This document shows positions 26,049 to 36,011 of a DNA stretch of 64,000 nt, in pieces. A program made the position numbers and the translations under genes. The notes under the pieces are model-generated. The model saw only the letters and a program-made list of their open reading frames with translations, had not been told where the DNA came from and searched no databases. The stretch is from Peribacillus deserti (GTDB taxonomy: Bacteria; Bacillota; Bacilli; Bacillales; DSM-1321): NCBI RefSeq assembly GCF_002863585.1, contig NZ_PGUY01000050.1:1-64000 (forward strand), in the 5' to 3' direction. The stretch's first letter is position 1. The number at the start of each line of letters is the position of its first letter.

Positions 26049-26190
26049 TTCAATAATTCAAGGTTCTATTTTGGGGTTTTTCTTAAACAGTCGAAATGGC
26101 AGACATTTTGACAACTTTTACAGGAAACCCGCCAAATGGAAAGCTTCTTTAGTAAAGATAACGAACAAGACCTCACCTCTTATCTAAACT

Positions 26191-26224
26191 TGAAATGTGC
26201 CGCCATTGTTTGGCAGCACATTTC
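26191..26224. terminator. Hairpin between convergent genes
   Basis: TGAAATGTGC(C)GCCA and its complement; no long T run, so termination strength is uncertain. Confidence 0.5.
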
Positions 26225-26243
26225 AGATTAAATCAGTAAGTTT

Positions 26244-26726
26244 TCACGACCTTCTTTTTTTGATCGGTACATATAAATCAACCTTACACTTCCCTTCTGG
26301 ATCTTCGGAAGGGTTATTCATATTAAATTCAAGGTTCAATCTTTCGTAATCTGCTTCGAATTCGCTATTTTGCAGCCATTCTCCGAACATAAATTGATAA
26401 GCAGAACTGAGCTTTTCAGGTGTATCATAAAAGGAATACATAGCATATTGTCCGCCATCCAGCTTCCTGAATTTCATATCATTATGTTTCTGTTTATCAA
26501 ATCCATCAGGAACTGTAACACAAGCATCGTGACGGCAATCCTTACTTGCTACTAAGTCAGGATTATCTAATGAAATTCCGATAAATGAATGCTCAGGTGG
26601 ATATAAACCATTACTTATTGACCAATGAATCAGCTTTTCCCAGTGTTCTTGCGGTTCAAAATAACTCCCAGTATGTCTTATAAATGCTACCTCTGTTTCA
26701 GGTAAATCTCTTATCAGGATACTCAC
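26244..26726 (-). CDS. GyrI-like small-molecule-binding domain protein
   Basis: About 160 residues forming a single GyrI/AraC-effector (SHS2) domain: RDLPETEVAFIRHTG at the start, FIGISLDNPD in the middle, and CKVDLYVPI at the end. Stand-alone members bind hydrophobic ligands; some hydrolyse cyclopropanoid toxins. Start placed at GTG 26726, 6 nt after GGGAGG; the upstream ATG (26741) contains that ribosome site. No DNA-binding domain is attached. Confidence 0.75.
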   Translation of the reverse strand: MSILIRDLPETEVAFIRHTGSYFEPQEHWEKLIHWSISNGLYPPEHSFIGISLDNPDLVASKDCRHDACVTVPDGFDKQKHNDMKFRKLDGGQYAMYSFYDTPEKLSSAYQFMFGEWLQNSEFEADYERLNLEFNMNNPSEDPEGKCKVDLYVPIKKRRS

Positions 26727-27178
26727 TTTTAAACCTCCCATAACGAAATAATTTCAGCAGAACATAATTCGACATCTATTATTAAATTTCCTGCTTTAAC
26801 AACCATCAGTTTGAGAGCGAACGTAGAACCGGGGAACCCAATGATATAAGTTGACGATAGCTTCGTCCTCCTTTCTTTTAAGGTATCCCCTTGTTGCAGC
26901 CTCAAGGTAAATAATCCTATGTTCTTCTTCTCAGAACACTGTTCATTTTCCTTGAAAACCCCTAACTGCCTTTGAAGTTTTGCACTAGCATAAGTCACTA
27001 TTCATAAGAAAAAATTTTTTTGATCGGTAAAAACAATGATCCTCTCCCTAAATAAAATCGACTCCTGTCACACGGTAGCCGCAAATCATTGTGATACATA
27101 TAATGGGTTATGCAAATTTGGAACGATAATATTCCCCTGATGTGTGCGTGGGTCAATTTGTTAAAAGTGAGGTGCAAC

Positions 27179-27946
27179 ATGAGTATAGGTATAGCGGTTA
27201 TGGGATTATTCGTTGGTTTTTTAGTAGGTTTAACGGGTGTAGGAGGCGCTGCACTGTTAACACCTATTCTTATATGGGCAGGTATTAATCCTTCAATTGC
27301 GGTAGGTACTGACTTAGTATATAACTCCATCACTAAGCTATTTGGCGTATTTCAGCATTGGCGGCAGAAAACAATCAATTTTACATTAACAAAGTACCTT
27401 GCCATTGGAAGCATCCCCAGTGCCGCAGCGGCATTTGGAGTCCTTCAGCTCTTCGAAGCAGCATTTCAAAACCAAGAACAAATTATCAAACAATCACTGG
27501 GTTTTGTCCTTATTTTAGTAGCAATTTCGATGGTTATCCGGACTTTTTTCGATAATAAGTTAAAGCCGAATCGGTGGCAGTTAAAATCCTTCTATGAAAA
27601 ACGGAATTTAACCATTGGAATTGGCATCATTTTTGGTTTTATTGTTGGTCTCACCTCTATAGGATCAGGATCTTTATTCGCTCTTGCCATGTTATATTTT
27701 TACCGGTTACCTTCAACAGAATTAGTTGGCACAGATATTGCCCATGCTTTTCTCTTAGTTACAGCGGCCGGTCTGCTCCATGCCAATGCAGGCAGTGTGG
27801 ACTACTCTCTTGTTGGCAATCTCTTAGTAGGTTCCATCCCAGGAGTCCTAATCGGAAGTACACTATCGGCTAAAGTACCAGCTAAACCACTGAGGACAGT
27901 CATTGCTGGGATCATTATTCTTAGCGGTATCAAACTAATCGTTTAA
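27179..27946 (+). CDS. TSUP (TauE/SafE) family transporter
   Basis: A 255-residue membrane protein with about eight helices in two related halves, each opening with the family motif: GLFVGFLVGLTGVGGAALLT at the N-terminus and GIIFGFIVGLTSIGSGSLFA in the middle. The family exports sulfite, sulfonates or other organic anions. Substrate cannot be told. Start at ATG 27179 after GTGAGGTG; the open frame begins earlier but those codons are not conserved in type. Confidence 0.85.
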   Translation: MSIGIAVMGLFVGFLVGLTGVGGAALLTPILIWAGINPSIAVGTDLVYNSITKLFGVFQHWRQKTINFTLTKYLAIGSIPSAAAAFGVLQLFEAAFQNQEQIIKQSLGFVLILVAISMVIRTFFDNKLKPNRWQLKSFYEKRNLTIGIGIIFGFIVGLTSIGSGSLFALAMLYFYRLPSTELVGTDIAHAFLLVTAAGLLHANAGSVDYSLVGNLLVGSIPGVLIGSTLSAKVPAKPLRTVIAGIIILSGIKLIV

Positions 27947-28280
27947 TAAGCTGCATCGGCGCACCCCATGAATCGGTTCACGCTGCAAACTGAAGAATTG
28001 GACTTCTAAAACTGGCAGTGTGTCAGCTTGTGCTAAATGAATTATTTTTACTCACATTAACATTCTCAACTTGATATTTGAGTTTTCCGTCTATGTATTT
28101 AAATTTGCACTTATCAATTTCATTACTCACTCAAATATTTGAGTTGGGCACTTAAATTACAGACCTCAGTCTAATAATTAATTTCCTCTTGTTATGTCAA
28201 AACTCATTTAAATACGTGTTATCAGCTAAAAGAATTTCCTTTCACAAAAAATTTAATTTTATGTTCTTCAATATGAAATC
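27947..28280. other. Intergenic region with a 16-bp palindrome
   Basis: No gene visible. ACTCAAATATTTGAGT at 28129-28144 is a perfect palindrome, and a related half (ATATTTGAGTT) occurs near 28075. It leads into array 3. Confidence 0.5.
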
Positions 28281-28283
28281 TCT

Positions 28284-28567
28284 TTCTTAAATTTAAGATT
28301 TCGCTCTTAAATTTGGGTTTCCACTCTTAAATGGCAGAATTCGCTCTTAAATTTGGGTTTCCACTCTTAAATGGCAGAATTCGCTCTTAAATTTGGGATT
28401 CCACTCTTAAATCACAGAATTCGCTCTTAAATTTGGATTCGCGCTCTTAAATGACAGATTTCGCCCTTAATTTTGGATTCCACTCTTAAATGCGAGAATT
28501 CACTCTTAAATATAGGTTCGCGCTCTTAAATGGCAGAACTCGCTCATAATTTCTGAATTCCCACTCT
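28284..28567. repeat. 20-bp-period array 3 (CTCTTAAAT core)
   Basis: CTCTTAA cores at 28304, 28324, 28344, 28364, 28384, 28404, 28424 and 28444 are exactly 20 bp apart; degenerate units continue near 28464, 28483, 28503, 28523, 28543 and 28563. Two unit types alternate (CGCTCTTAAATTTGGGTTTC and CACTCTTAAATGGCAGAATT), giving a 40-bp higher-order repeat. The complementary core TTTAAGAG(C/T)G is the same as in array 1. Confidence 0.9.
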
Positions 28568-28732
28568 ACAAATTCATTTTTTCACGCTTTCATCTATGTT
28601 TCTAATTATTATAGACATAGTGGGTAATCAGGCGCACCCTTTATCTAATATCCACCTTCAGCGTTAAAGTGCAGCATTATTGTTAAAAGATCATGAATTA
28701 GATACCGCTTTCATAATAAGGTCAAAAAAACT

Positions 28733-28761
28733 TTGACATGCATGTAAAAATGGTGTAGCAT
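28733..28761 (+). promoter_or_regulatory. Sigma-A promoter of guaC
   Basis: TTGACA (28733-28738), 17-nt spacer, TAGCAT (28756-28761). Confidence 0.7.
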
Positions 28762-28766
28762 ACCTA

Positions 28767-28810
28767 TTGTACGAACGTTGTTGAAAAATATATAACTAAT
28801 ATTCGTGTTT
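28767..28810 (+). promoter_or_regulatory. Inverted PurBox pair (PurR) before guaC
   Basis: ACGAAC at 28771-28776 and its inverse ATTCGT at 28801-28806 stand 26 nt apart between the CGAA cores. This equals the 16-17 bp gap between two 14-bp PurBoxes in Bacillus PurR sites. It overlaps the start of the transcript. Confidence 0.55.
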
Positions 28811-28822
28811 AGGGGTGTTATT

Positions 28823-29806
28823 ATGGAAAACGTTTTTGATTATGAAGATATTCAACTAATTCCGGCTAAGTGTATTGTGAATAGCCGTTCTGAATGTGAT
28901 ACAACTGTCAGCTTAGGAGGACATACATTTAAGCTGCCTGTGGTACCTGCTAATATGCAGACGATTATTGATGAAAAAATTGCAGTTTACTTAGCAGAAA
29001 ATGGTTATTTCTATATAATGCACCGATTTGAGCCAGAGAAAAGGAAATCCTTTATCATCGATATGCAGACACGAGGTTTAATTGCATCGATAAGTGTTGG
29101 AGTTAAACAAGAAGAATATGGTTTCATACAACAATTATCAGAAGAACAGGTTATTCCCGAATTCATTACAATAGACATTGCACACGGCCATTCCAACGCT
29201 GTTATTGAAATGATTAAGCACATAAAAAACCATTTGCCTGCTTCTTTCGTTATAGCGGGAAATGTCGGCACTCCTGAAGCTGTACGTGAATTAGAACATG
29301 CTGGTGCAGATGCGACAAAAGTGGGCATTGGACCTGGTAAAGTATGTATCACTAAGATTAAAACTGGATTCGGTACAGGCGGCTGGCAATTAGCTGCACT
29401 TCGCTGGTGTGCCAAGGCTGCAAGCAAGCCGATTATCGCTGATGGCGGTATCCGTACGCATGGTGATATTGCTAAATCTGTTAGATTCGGTGCTTCTATG
29501 GTTATGATCGGTTCCTTATTTGCAGGTCATGAGGAATCACCCGGAGAAACTATCGAGAAAGATGGTAAGCTGTATAAGGAGTACTTTGGTTCAGCATCTG
29601 AATTCCAAAAAGGTGAAAAGAAAAACGTAGAAGGCAAAAAAATGTATGTAGAACATAAAGGTTCAATAGAAGATACGCTGATTGAAATGGAGCAGGATCT
29701 TCAATCCTCTATTTCTTATGCCGGAGGAAACAAATTAGACGCTATTCGTAATGTCGATTATGTGGTAGTTAAGAATTCCATTTTTAATGGGGACAAAGTA
29801 TATTAA
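28823..29806 (+). CDS. guaC: GMP reductase GuaC
   Basis: A 327-residue GMP reductase (NADPH + GMP to IMP + ammonia), the salvage step from guanine to adenine nucleotides. It has the IMPDH/GMPR barrel: VPANMQTI, the catalytic Cys loop [15 protein letters not shown], and [13 protein letters not shown] for phosphate binding. There is no CBS pair, as expected for GMPR. Start at ATG 28823 after AGGGGTG. The PurBox pair suggests PurR control. Length equals B. subtilis GuaC. Confidence 0.95.
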   Translation: MENVFDYEDIQLIPAKCIVNSRSECDTTVSLGGHTFKLPVVPANMQTIIDEKIAVYLAENGYFYIMHRFEPEKRKSFIIDMQTRGLIASISVGVKQEEYGFIQQLSEEQVIPEFITIDIAHGHSNAVIEMIKHIKNHLPASFVIAGNVGTPEAVRELEHAGADATKVGIGPGKVCITKIKTGFGTGGWQLAALRWCAKAASKPIIADGGIRTHGDIAKSVRFGASMVMIGSLFAGHEESPGETIEKDGKLYKEYFGSASEFQKGEKKNVEGKKMYVEHKGSIEDTLIEMEQDLQSSISYAGGNKLDAIRNVDYVVVKNSIFNGDKVY

Positions 29807-29819
29807 TTTCTAATTATCG

Positions 29820-29848
29820 GGTGAGCAGGAACATTGTACTTGCTCACC
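29820..29848 (+). terminator. Terminator of guaC
   Basis: Stem GGTGAGCA/TGCTCACC; moderate T tail. Confidence 0.7.
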
Positions 29849-29885
29849 TCTTATGTTTCTAAAAAAACGTGTTGGATGTAGCTTG

Positions 29886-30344
29886 TCATAACTTATTTAA
29901 TGTCCACTTGAGCGCAAACCCTACAGCCAAACCTGGTACTACGCAAAGCATGGGAAACCACATACTCCCGAGCAGGACTCCGTAAATCTTGACCCTCGCG
30001 GAAAACATGATGCCGGTTGTCACAAAATAGGCAGACAAAACAAAAGGAAGATAAGCATATGGCTTTTTTCCCCCGCCCGCCTCTTTAAATGCATCCCACA
30101 TAGCAAAGAAATACAAACAAGGATAGAACATCAACCACTGATAATCAGCACGAGCATTAGCTTCCTCTATCTTACCTAGGAAACTTAAGAGAATAATCTC
30201 ATTAAAGTGAGCATTAATATTAATTAGAAATTCGAGGATCATAAATAGCGTCCCTTTGAAAAGCCGTCCGTTTAACAGTTGGGAAAAACCGGGTAAAGCT
30301 ATGCTCCATAAAATACTTTCTAAAACTTTATCTTTTATTTTCAT
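29886..30344 (-). CDS. Multi-pass membrane protein, 152 aa
   Basis: Four predicted helices. The N-terminal PGFSQLLNGRLFKG is a TM2-like turn motif also seen in small Bacillus membrane proteins of unknown function. Directly downstream (10 nt) of the DUF3231 gene, so probably the second gene of that operon. Confidence 0.6.
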   Translation of the reverse strand: MKIKDKVLESILWSIALPGFSQLLNGRLFKGTLFMILEFLININAHFNEIILLSFLGKIEEANARADYQWLMFYPCLYFFAMWDAFKEAGGGKKPYAYLPFVLSAYFVTTGIMFSARVKIYGVLLGSMWFPMLCVVPGLAVGFALKWTLNKL

Positions 30345-30353
30345 AGGCCGGGA

Positions 30354-31364
30354 TCACTTATGCTTTGAAAGTTCTTCATGGTCGGCTGCTGTCGGGGGCT
30401 GCTCAAGCCATCCCTTTTCAATGAGGAGATTTGCACCGTCTTCAGATAAGATTCCTATTTCAGTAATCATGCGGGCATATGCAGCCGATATATCTCTTCT
30501 TTGGCATAATGCCATGGCTTCCCCATAATAACCGATAGCAGCAGAAAGCAAAGTCACAATATGATTTAGCATGAGTTTATCCGAAAAACAAGGTTCTGTC
30601 GCATCCGTTACTTCTGATCCAAATGTCCTTGGGAGATGTAAATTGTCCTCTTTCAGCATGGAGGAAAGGATTTCAAAGTGCCTTTGACAAACCTGCCTGG
30701 CCCTCTCAAAATAGTCTCGGACCTCATAAGATTGCGCAGTCTGGCTAAACCCTAGTTCCAATACAATTTTAGTCGTGGTTTTCTGCAAATTAAGAAACAC
30801 ACCGCTGATTTCTACTGCATTAATCGGTCTCCGTTTCCCAAACCACCCCGATAAAAAGCTCTGTTTTGTTACAAATTCTACCTGCTGATGGTTATTTAAT
30901 ACAGGTGGTTTATTTATTATCCCTTTAGTTAATAAAACATGGGTAGCTCTGTCATACAATACCATGGTTTCACTATTACATTCAATCAGATACTTTCTCT
31001 GATCCTCACGCATAGTATTACCCAAAGCACCAGCATATCTAGTCATACCATGTACGGCCATGATTTGAACATAGAGTATCATAAATATATCCGTAAATAG
31101 CGGAGGTGCTTCAACTGTGACGTCTGCATCGGTGAATCCTTTCGGAATTGGATAGTTATCATCCAGAAAAAACTGTTTATCTTTTTTTAGGTGAGTTTCG
31201 GCCAGTTCCAAGGCATATTGAATGACATCCTTAATTTCTTCATCTTTTACATGATTTAAAAAACAAAGAAAAATACAGCGTGATAAACTGTCGTTTGTGA
31301 ATTGAGACCAAAGGTTAGCGAGTTCGGATGCTGTAAGCTTTGTTTGGTGATTCACTTGATCCAT
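30354..31364 (-). CDS. DUF3231 family protein
   Basis: A 336-residue protein made of two similar helical bundles (repeats near residues 10-165 and 180-330). Characteristic stretches are LTASELANLWSQFTNDSLSR at the start and ISAAYARMITEIGILSEDG with WLEQPP at the end. The family belongs to the ferritin-like superfamily and is common in spore-formers, several members being spore coat associated. Exact role unknown. A stray C-terminal fragment of the same family may lie at 54139-54303. Confidence 0.85.
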   Translation of the reverse strand: MDQVNHQTKLTASELANLWSQFTNDSLSRCIFLCFLNHVKDEEIKDVIQYALELAETHLKKDKQFFLDDNYPIPKGFTDADVTVEAPPLFTDIFMILYVQIMAVHGMTRYAGALGNTMREDQRKYLIECNSETMVLYDRATHVLLTKGIINKPPVLNNHQQVEFVTKQSFLSGWFGKRRPINAVEISGVFLNLQKTTTKIVLELGFSQTAQSYEVRDYFERARQVCQRHFEILSSMLKEDNLHLPRTFGSEVTDATEPCFSDKLMLNHIVTLLSAAIGYYGEAMALCQRRDISAAYARMITEIGILSEDGANLLIEKGWLEQPPTAADHEELSKHK

Positions 31365-31437
31365 TTTTTTGCCTCCTGCTCTGTTTCCGGAATAGTTTAT
31401 CCATTGTTACACATTTATACCAATACGGCACCCAAGA

Positions 31438-32016
31438 TTAGTTTGTATGGGGAGAACCAGCCCTGCGATTGACTTTTACCAAGAAGTTTGTAGCCCAGCA
31501 GGCTATATATGCTAACAGCACGTCTATCAGAAAAAGATGAAATTGACTAAATCCTTTGTTTAATTTCGTAAATCCTGCCTTCTCTTCAAAAATGCCATAT
31601 ACGAAAGCAAAAAAAGCACTTAACAACAAGGTCCATAAAAAAAAATTCTGGTTGCGATTGGTACAAAATTGATACAATAACAAGTAACTGACTGGAAGTA
31701 CCGATGCTGTCATGTTTGTAGCATTGGGTAAATAAGGTACCATGAAGTAATTATGTGTAAAGTAGCCGCCCCTGCTGAGTGCAGAATCAATATAATTCCA
31801 AAGAATATGTACAGTGAAACCGAAGAAAAATACCTCAAAGATCCTTTTACGGTCAACAAAAAAACATAGTAATACAAGGGGCACCACAAATAAGGCTAAA
31901 ACTAACCAGAATTGCCATTCACCATAATCTGAAAACTTATCCCAGTAAGAAGAATATAATGAAGTTAACTTTTCATTTTGGTCTCCGATTTGATTCCAAT
32001 ATTTTTTAAAATTCAC
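31438..32016 (-). CDS. Multi-pass membrane protein, 192 aa
   Basis: Five to six helices with RKRIFEVFFFGFTVHILWNY after the first helix and SFTKLN-type loops later. It resembles the CBO0543-like Clostridium/Bacillus membrane proteins in layout, but the match is loose. It follows the DUF3231 operon on the same strand, about 75 nt downstream of its own start region. Function unknown. Confidence 0.6.
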   Translation of the reverse strand: MNFKKYWNQIGDQNEKLTSLYSSYWDKFSDYGEWQFWLVLALFVVPLVLLCFFVDRKRIFEVFFFGFTVHILWNYIDSALSRGGYFTHNYFMVPYLPNATNMTASVLPVSYLLLYQFCTNRNQNFFLWTLLLSAFFAFVYGIFEEKAGFTKLNKGFSQFHLFLIDVLLAYIACWATNFLVKVNRRAGSPHTN

Positions 32017-32203
32017 TTAAATCCTCCTCCAAGTATCCTAATCCTAGGTTCTTTCCTGCTTTGGTTTTTATACCTGCTATTAAATGAATATCAGTTGAAA
32101 CCATTTTGAGGGAGATATCATAACACCCCCATGTAAGTGGAATAATGTAATTTTACTGCATTCATTGGATGCTCTGAGCCTGCATGTCTTATCAAAATAA
32201 AAA

Positions 32204-32430
32204 GGCTGTTTTCGCAAACTTTGTTGTTGTTGAACAAGGGGTTGATTTCCACTACAGGATGCTCGCTTTCCGCGGGACGGGCGCTGAGCCTCCTCGGCTT
32301 CGCCTGTGGGGTCTCACCTGTCCCGTTGCTCCCGCAGGAGTCTCGCACCTTACGTTCCAATCAACGTGTTTAACAATAGGGTTAGTTCACAGAACTTATT
32401 AAAAAAACAACAATCTTTTAGAAAAGAGCC
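32204..32430 (-). repeat. MITE-like repeat, copy 5 (simple form)
   Basis: Reverse orientation, 227 bp, both ends intact. Perfect 8-bp direct repeat AATAAAAA on both sides (32196-32203 and 32431-32438). It lies between the 31438 and SNF2 genes. Confidence 0.9.
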
Positions 32431-32496
32431 AATAAAAAAGAGCAGCCATAAGTCTGCTCTTCGCCATTCAGTGCGGAAAATTTGCCCTTATAATGA

Positions 32497-35400
32497 CTAA
32501 ATCAATAGAATTTCCCGTATATCCTCTTCTGTAAGAGTGGAAGCTCTTTTGTCCTTTGAACCGATTATTTCCTGTACAAGATGTTTCTTTTTCTCTTGCA
32601 GTTCGTCGATTTTTTCTTCGATAGTACCTCTTGCCACAAGTTTAATGACTTCGACTGCATTCGTCTGTCCGATGCGGTAAGCACGGTCTGCTGCCTGCTG
32701 GTCTACCGCAGGGTTCCACCAAATATCATATAACACAACGGTATCAGCGCCCGTGAGGTTAAGTCCTGTCCCTCCTGCTTTTAACGATATGAGAAATAGA
32801 TCTTGTTCCCCCGCGTTAAATCGGTCACATAAGTCAACCCGCATTTCTGATGAAGTCTGCCCATCCAGATAGAAATAAGTATGTCCCCTGCGTGCTGCTT
32901 CCCTGCCGATTAGCTGCAGCATTTTCGTGAACTGTGAAAAAATTAAGATTCGTCTTCCCGACTGTCTTGAATCTTTCAGGATCTGCATCAGCTGTTCAAA
33001 TTTTGCAGAACTTCCCTGATAGCCGTCCACAAACAAGGCTGGATGGCAGCAAATCTGTCGTAACCGGGTTAAACCTGCCAGTATTTTAATACGGTTTTTT
33101 CTTAATGTATCTTTGTCTAGATGCTTGAGAGTATCATGCCGGAGCTTGGATAGATATGCAGCATACAGCTTCTTTTGTTCTGGGAGGAGCTCAGCAGATG
33201 CAATTGATTCAATCTTTTCAGGAAGCTCTGATAAAACATCTTCCTTCATCCTTCGAAGCAAGAAAGGCTTAATCCTGCGTGCTATTGTTTTTCTGGATAA
33301 ATTACTGTAATCCTTTATTCCTTTAAATAGCTGAGGGAACACGACGTGGAATATGGACCACAGCTCTTCCAGTGAGTTTTCTACTGGAGTTCCCGTGAGA
33401 GCAAATCGATGGTCTGCTATGACTTGTTTCACCAATTTCGCCGTTTGTGTGGCAGGGTTTTTGAATGATTGTGCTTCATCAAAAAACACTGTATGGAAAG
33501 TCTGTTTTTCAAACCATCTGCTATCCCTGCGTATCAGAGGATAAGACGTTATGACAACATCGATATCTTTCAAATTCTTCTGAAGCTCGTTTCTCTCCGT
33601 TTTATTTCCATCCATTACGACAGCCTGAACATCCGGGGCAAATTTCATAAACTCACTCAGCCAATTATAGGTTAATGATGAAGGGCAGATAATTAAAGCT
33701 GGGAGCTTACTTTCACGGATTTCCGAAAGCACGGACAAGATGAATGTAATACTCTGCAGCGTTTTCCCGAGACCCATATCATCTGCAAGAATGCCGCCGA
33801 ATCCATAATGCGCAATAGTTTTCATCCAGTAGTAGCCCTTTTTCTGATAGTCACGCAGAATAGGTTCCAGATTCTCGGGAATCTCAAATTCCAGACTCCC
33901 TGGATCACGGATTGAGTCTAAAAATGTTTGGAAAGAGGGTTCAACTGTAAATGAAGCACTCACATCTATAGCATCAAGTACTTGCATTCCCTGAACGAGT
34001 GGTATACGAAGGGTTGATTCCGCTCGCCCACTCCCAGCCGGAAGCGCATGTAAAAATTGATGTACTTCTTCGAACTCCCTCGTCTCCAGTGATAGAAGTG
34101 CTCCGTCCCTTAAACGGTAATATTTACGTTTTTCTTCCAGAGCGGAAAGAATATCACGAATATGTTTTTCATGAATACCATCCATTTCAAATTTGAATTC
34201 CAGCCAATTGGTTCTTTCCTTTTTAAATCCTACTTTGATCTTAGGACGAGCATTCTCTCTGAAGATTCTGTTTCGCACGGCTGTAGTGGCATAAATCTGG
34301 ACGAGCTTTTGAAGTTTCGGAAGTACATGATATAAAAACTCATATTCCAATGCTTCATTGTGGAGAAAATAGCCGCTGTCTGTTTGAGTGAAGGAGCACT
34401 CCTCCATCAAATGAAGGATGGCCTCCTCCTTTTCCATATCCCTGATCAGAATAGTCCCAGATGGGGATTGACTGTCTTCAGCAGGGTTGATCATAATATG
34501 TTCGTAATGAAATTCCAGACTCGCAAGAAGCCGGTTCTTCACTCGGTCTAGATATAGCTTTCCATTTAAGGGTGTCTTTCCAAATACACCTGAAATATCA
34601 CCTGAAATCGAAACTGTACCTATCTTTTTTAAACCTGGAACGACTTTTTTCAGAAACATCTCTAGCTGTTCCTGATGAATGGGGATCGTATTTGTACCGG
34701 AACTTTGCAGAATTTGCTGAAGTTCGGAAATACGATTGAAGTCTTCACTGTCCAGTTGAACGATTTTCCCCTCTGATATTACTGCCCGATATGAATACAG
34801 CAGATCCAGACGAGTTAAACCTTTTATCGTTAAGTGCAATCCTTTTTTATCAGCCTCTGCAATTTCAAATCTTATAGGCAGAGGCTGGCGGGATAGTTGA
34901 ACCCGGCTGTATGCAATACCTTCGTGAATAAATCGGACAGAAGGGGCTTTGCCAAGCAATGCCAGTACCTTCTCCCATGAAGATGGAGTGATCAGTATGG
35001 TATTGTCGCTATTTTTAAAGCCGTATTGGATCGAAAGCCTTTCTATGAAAAAATTTTCATCCTGCACAATCCGTATAAGCTCCTGAACGACTTCCTGATT
35101 TTCCTGCAGAAAACAATGAAGCTGTGGATCAAATGTGAATGAGCTCGATAGTATGCAAGGTTTTCCTTCATTAATAGATTCTAAAAAGGATCGTATATTT
35201 TTTATTTCTATCTGTGCGATTTTCATGCTTATGCCGAAAAGCTGATATCCTTCTCCTATTACAACAGTCTCACATATGAATTCAGCATCCTTTTCCTGCC
35301 TCGACTCAAAATGGATCTGCTGGCCGCTTGATCGCTTTGCTTGTCCATTAAATAGATTAAAAAAATCTTTTGAAAGCGGTGATCGAGTATAAATGTCCTT

Positions 35401-35715
35401 ATCTTCACCTGCATGGGCAGGTGTACTTACTTTCCTGTTCTGTTCCACAGCTGCAAGAAGAACAGCCGCTACATGCTGACATTCCTGCGTAAAGGAAGCG
35501 AGAGAAGGACAGCTGCATGACGGCTGGATATTTCCACCCGCATCTATTTCAATCTCCACATGAAAATCTTCAGCTCCTGAAACCGTTGCAGCACAGCTGC
35601 GGGAGGTAAACTTGGTAAATACTACTTTATCAGCACGATAAAAAGCCTCCCCTCTTTTGAAGGAGACAGTACCGCACAGTTCTATGATTTTTTTTCGATC
35701 AAGCTTTATGTTCAA
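32497..35715 (-). CDS. SNF2-family helicase with SWIM zinc finger
   Basis: A 1072-residue Swi2/Snf2 ATPase of the bacterial YwqA/HepA-like type. A SWIM zinc finger near residues 64-85 (CSCPSLASFTQECQHVAAVL: CxC...CxH) opens the protein, then a bacterial SNF2-associated region, then SNF2_N with Walker A DDMGLGKTLQS near 645 and the DEAQ box near 747, then Helicase_C with RRILIFSQFTKML and AGGTGLNLTGAD near 990. It translocates on double-stranded DNA and probably remodels nucleoprotein or RNA polymerase complexes. Long spacing from neighbours suggests its own transcript. Confidence 0.9.
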   Translation of the reverse strand: MNIKLDRKKIIELCGTVSFKRGEAFYRADKVVFTKFTSRSCAATVSGAEDFHVEIEIDAGGNIQPSCSCPSLASFTQECQHVAAVLLAAVEQNRKVSTPAHAGEDKDIYTRSPLSKDFFNLFNGQAKRSSGQQIHFESRQEKDAEFICETVVIGEGYQLFGISMKIAQIEIKNIRSFLESINEGKPCILSSSFTFDPQLHCFLQENQEVVQELIRIVQDENFFIERLSIQYGFKNSDNTILITPSSWEKVLALLGKAPSVRFIHEGIAYSRVQLSRQPLPIRFEIAEADKKGLHLTIKGLTRLDLLYSYRAVISEGKIVQLDSEDFNRISELQQILQSSGTNTIPIHQEQLEMFLKKVVPGLKKIGTVSISGDISGVFGKTPLNGKLYLDRVKNRLLASLEFHYEHIMINPAEDSQSPSGTILIRDMEKEEAILHLMEECSFTQTDSGYFLHNEALEYEFLYHVLPKLQKLVQIYATTAVRNRIFRENARPKIKVGFKKERTNWLEFKFEMDGIHEKHIRDILSALEEKRKYYRLRDGALLSLETREFEEVHQFLHALPAGSGRAESTLRIPLVQGMQVLDAIDVSASFTVEPSFQTFLDSIRDPGSLEFEIPENLEPILRDYQKKGYYWMKTIAHYGFGGILADDMGLGKTLQSITFILSVLSEIRESKLPALIICPSSLTYNWLSEFMKFAPDVQAVVMDGNKTERNELQKNLKDIDVVITSYPLIRRDSRWFEKQTFHTVFFDEAQSFKNPATQTAKLVKQVIADHRFALTGTPVENSLEELWSIFHVVFPQLFKGIKDYSNLSRKTIARRIKPFLLRRMKEDVLSELPEKIESIASAELLPEQKKLYAAYLSKLRHDTLKHLDKDTLRKNRIKILAGLTRLRQICCHPALFVDGYQGSSAKFEQLMQILKDSRQSGRRILIFSQFTKMLQLIGREAARRGHTYFYLDGQTSSEMRVDLCDRFNAGEQDLFLISLKAGGTGLNLTGADTVVLYDIWWNPAVDQQAADRAYRIGQTNAVEVIKLVARGTIEEKIDELQEKKKHLVQEIIGSKDKRASTLTEEDIREILLI

Positions 35716-36011
35716 TTGCTTTGCTCCTTCCAGGGGAACTTATGTAAATTCGTTTAGTTTTTGATTTAATGATGTTTAGAACAAATGTACCTATGATAAC
35801 ATGATAATAAACAAGAATAAATTTTAGTTAAGAAGCAACTCGATATCTATGTACTCAAGAAAAAAGCTGGATTAACAAATCTAAAGACCTTTAATTGAAT
35901 ATACAACACAGAAATAAAATGCAAACTTTTTACCTACTCAGCCGTTCCCGTCACTGTACCTAAGGAATAGCTTAACTTTAGGATTGCCTGTCAACAAAAG
36001 GAGGCTGCTTT

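Noticed and set aside
26729-26998. 89-codon minus-strand frame
   Set aside because: No ribosome site, no protein-like pattern; lies upstream of the GyrI-like gene as leader sequence.
28284-28567. CRISPR array
   Set aside because: Units are 20 bp with no 24-37 bp direct repeat separated by unique spacers, and no cas gene is near.
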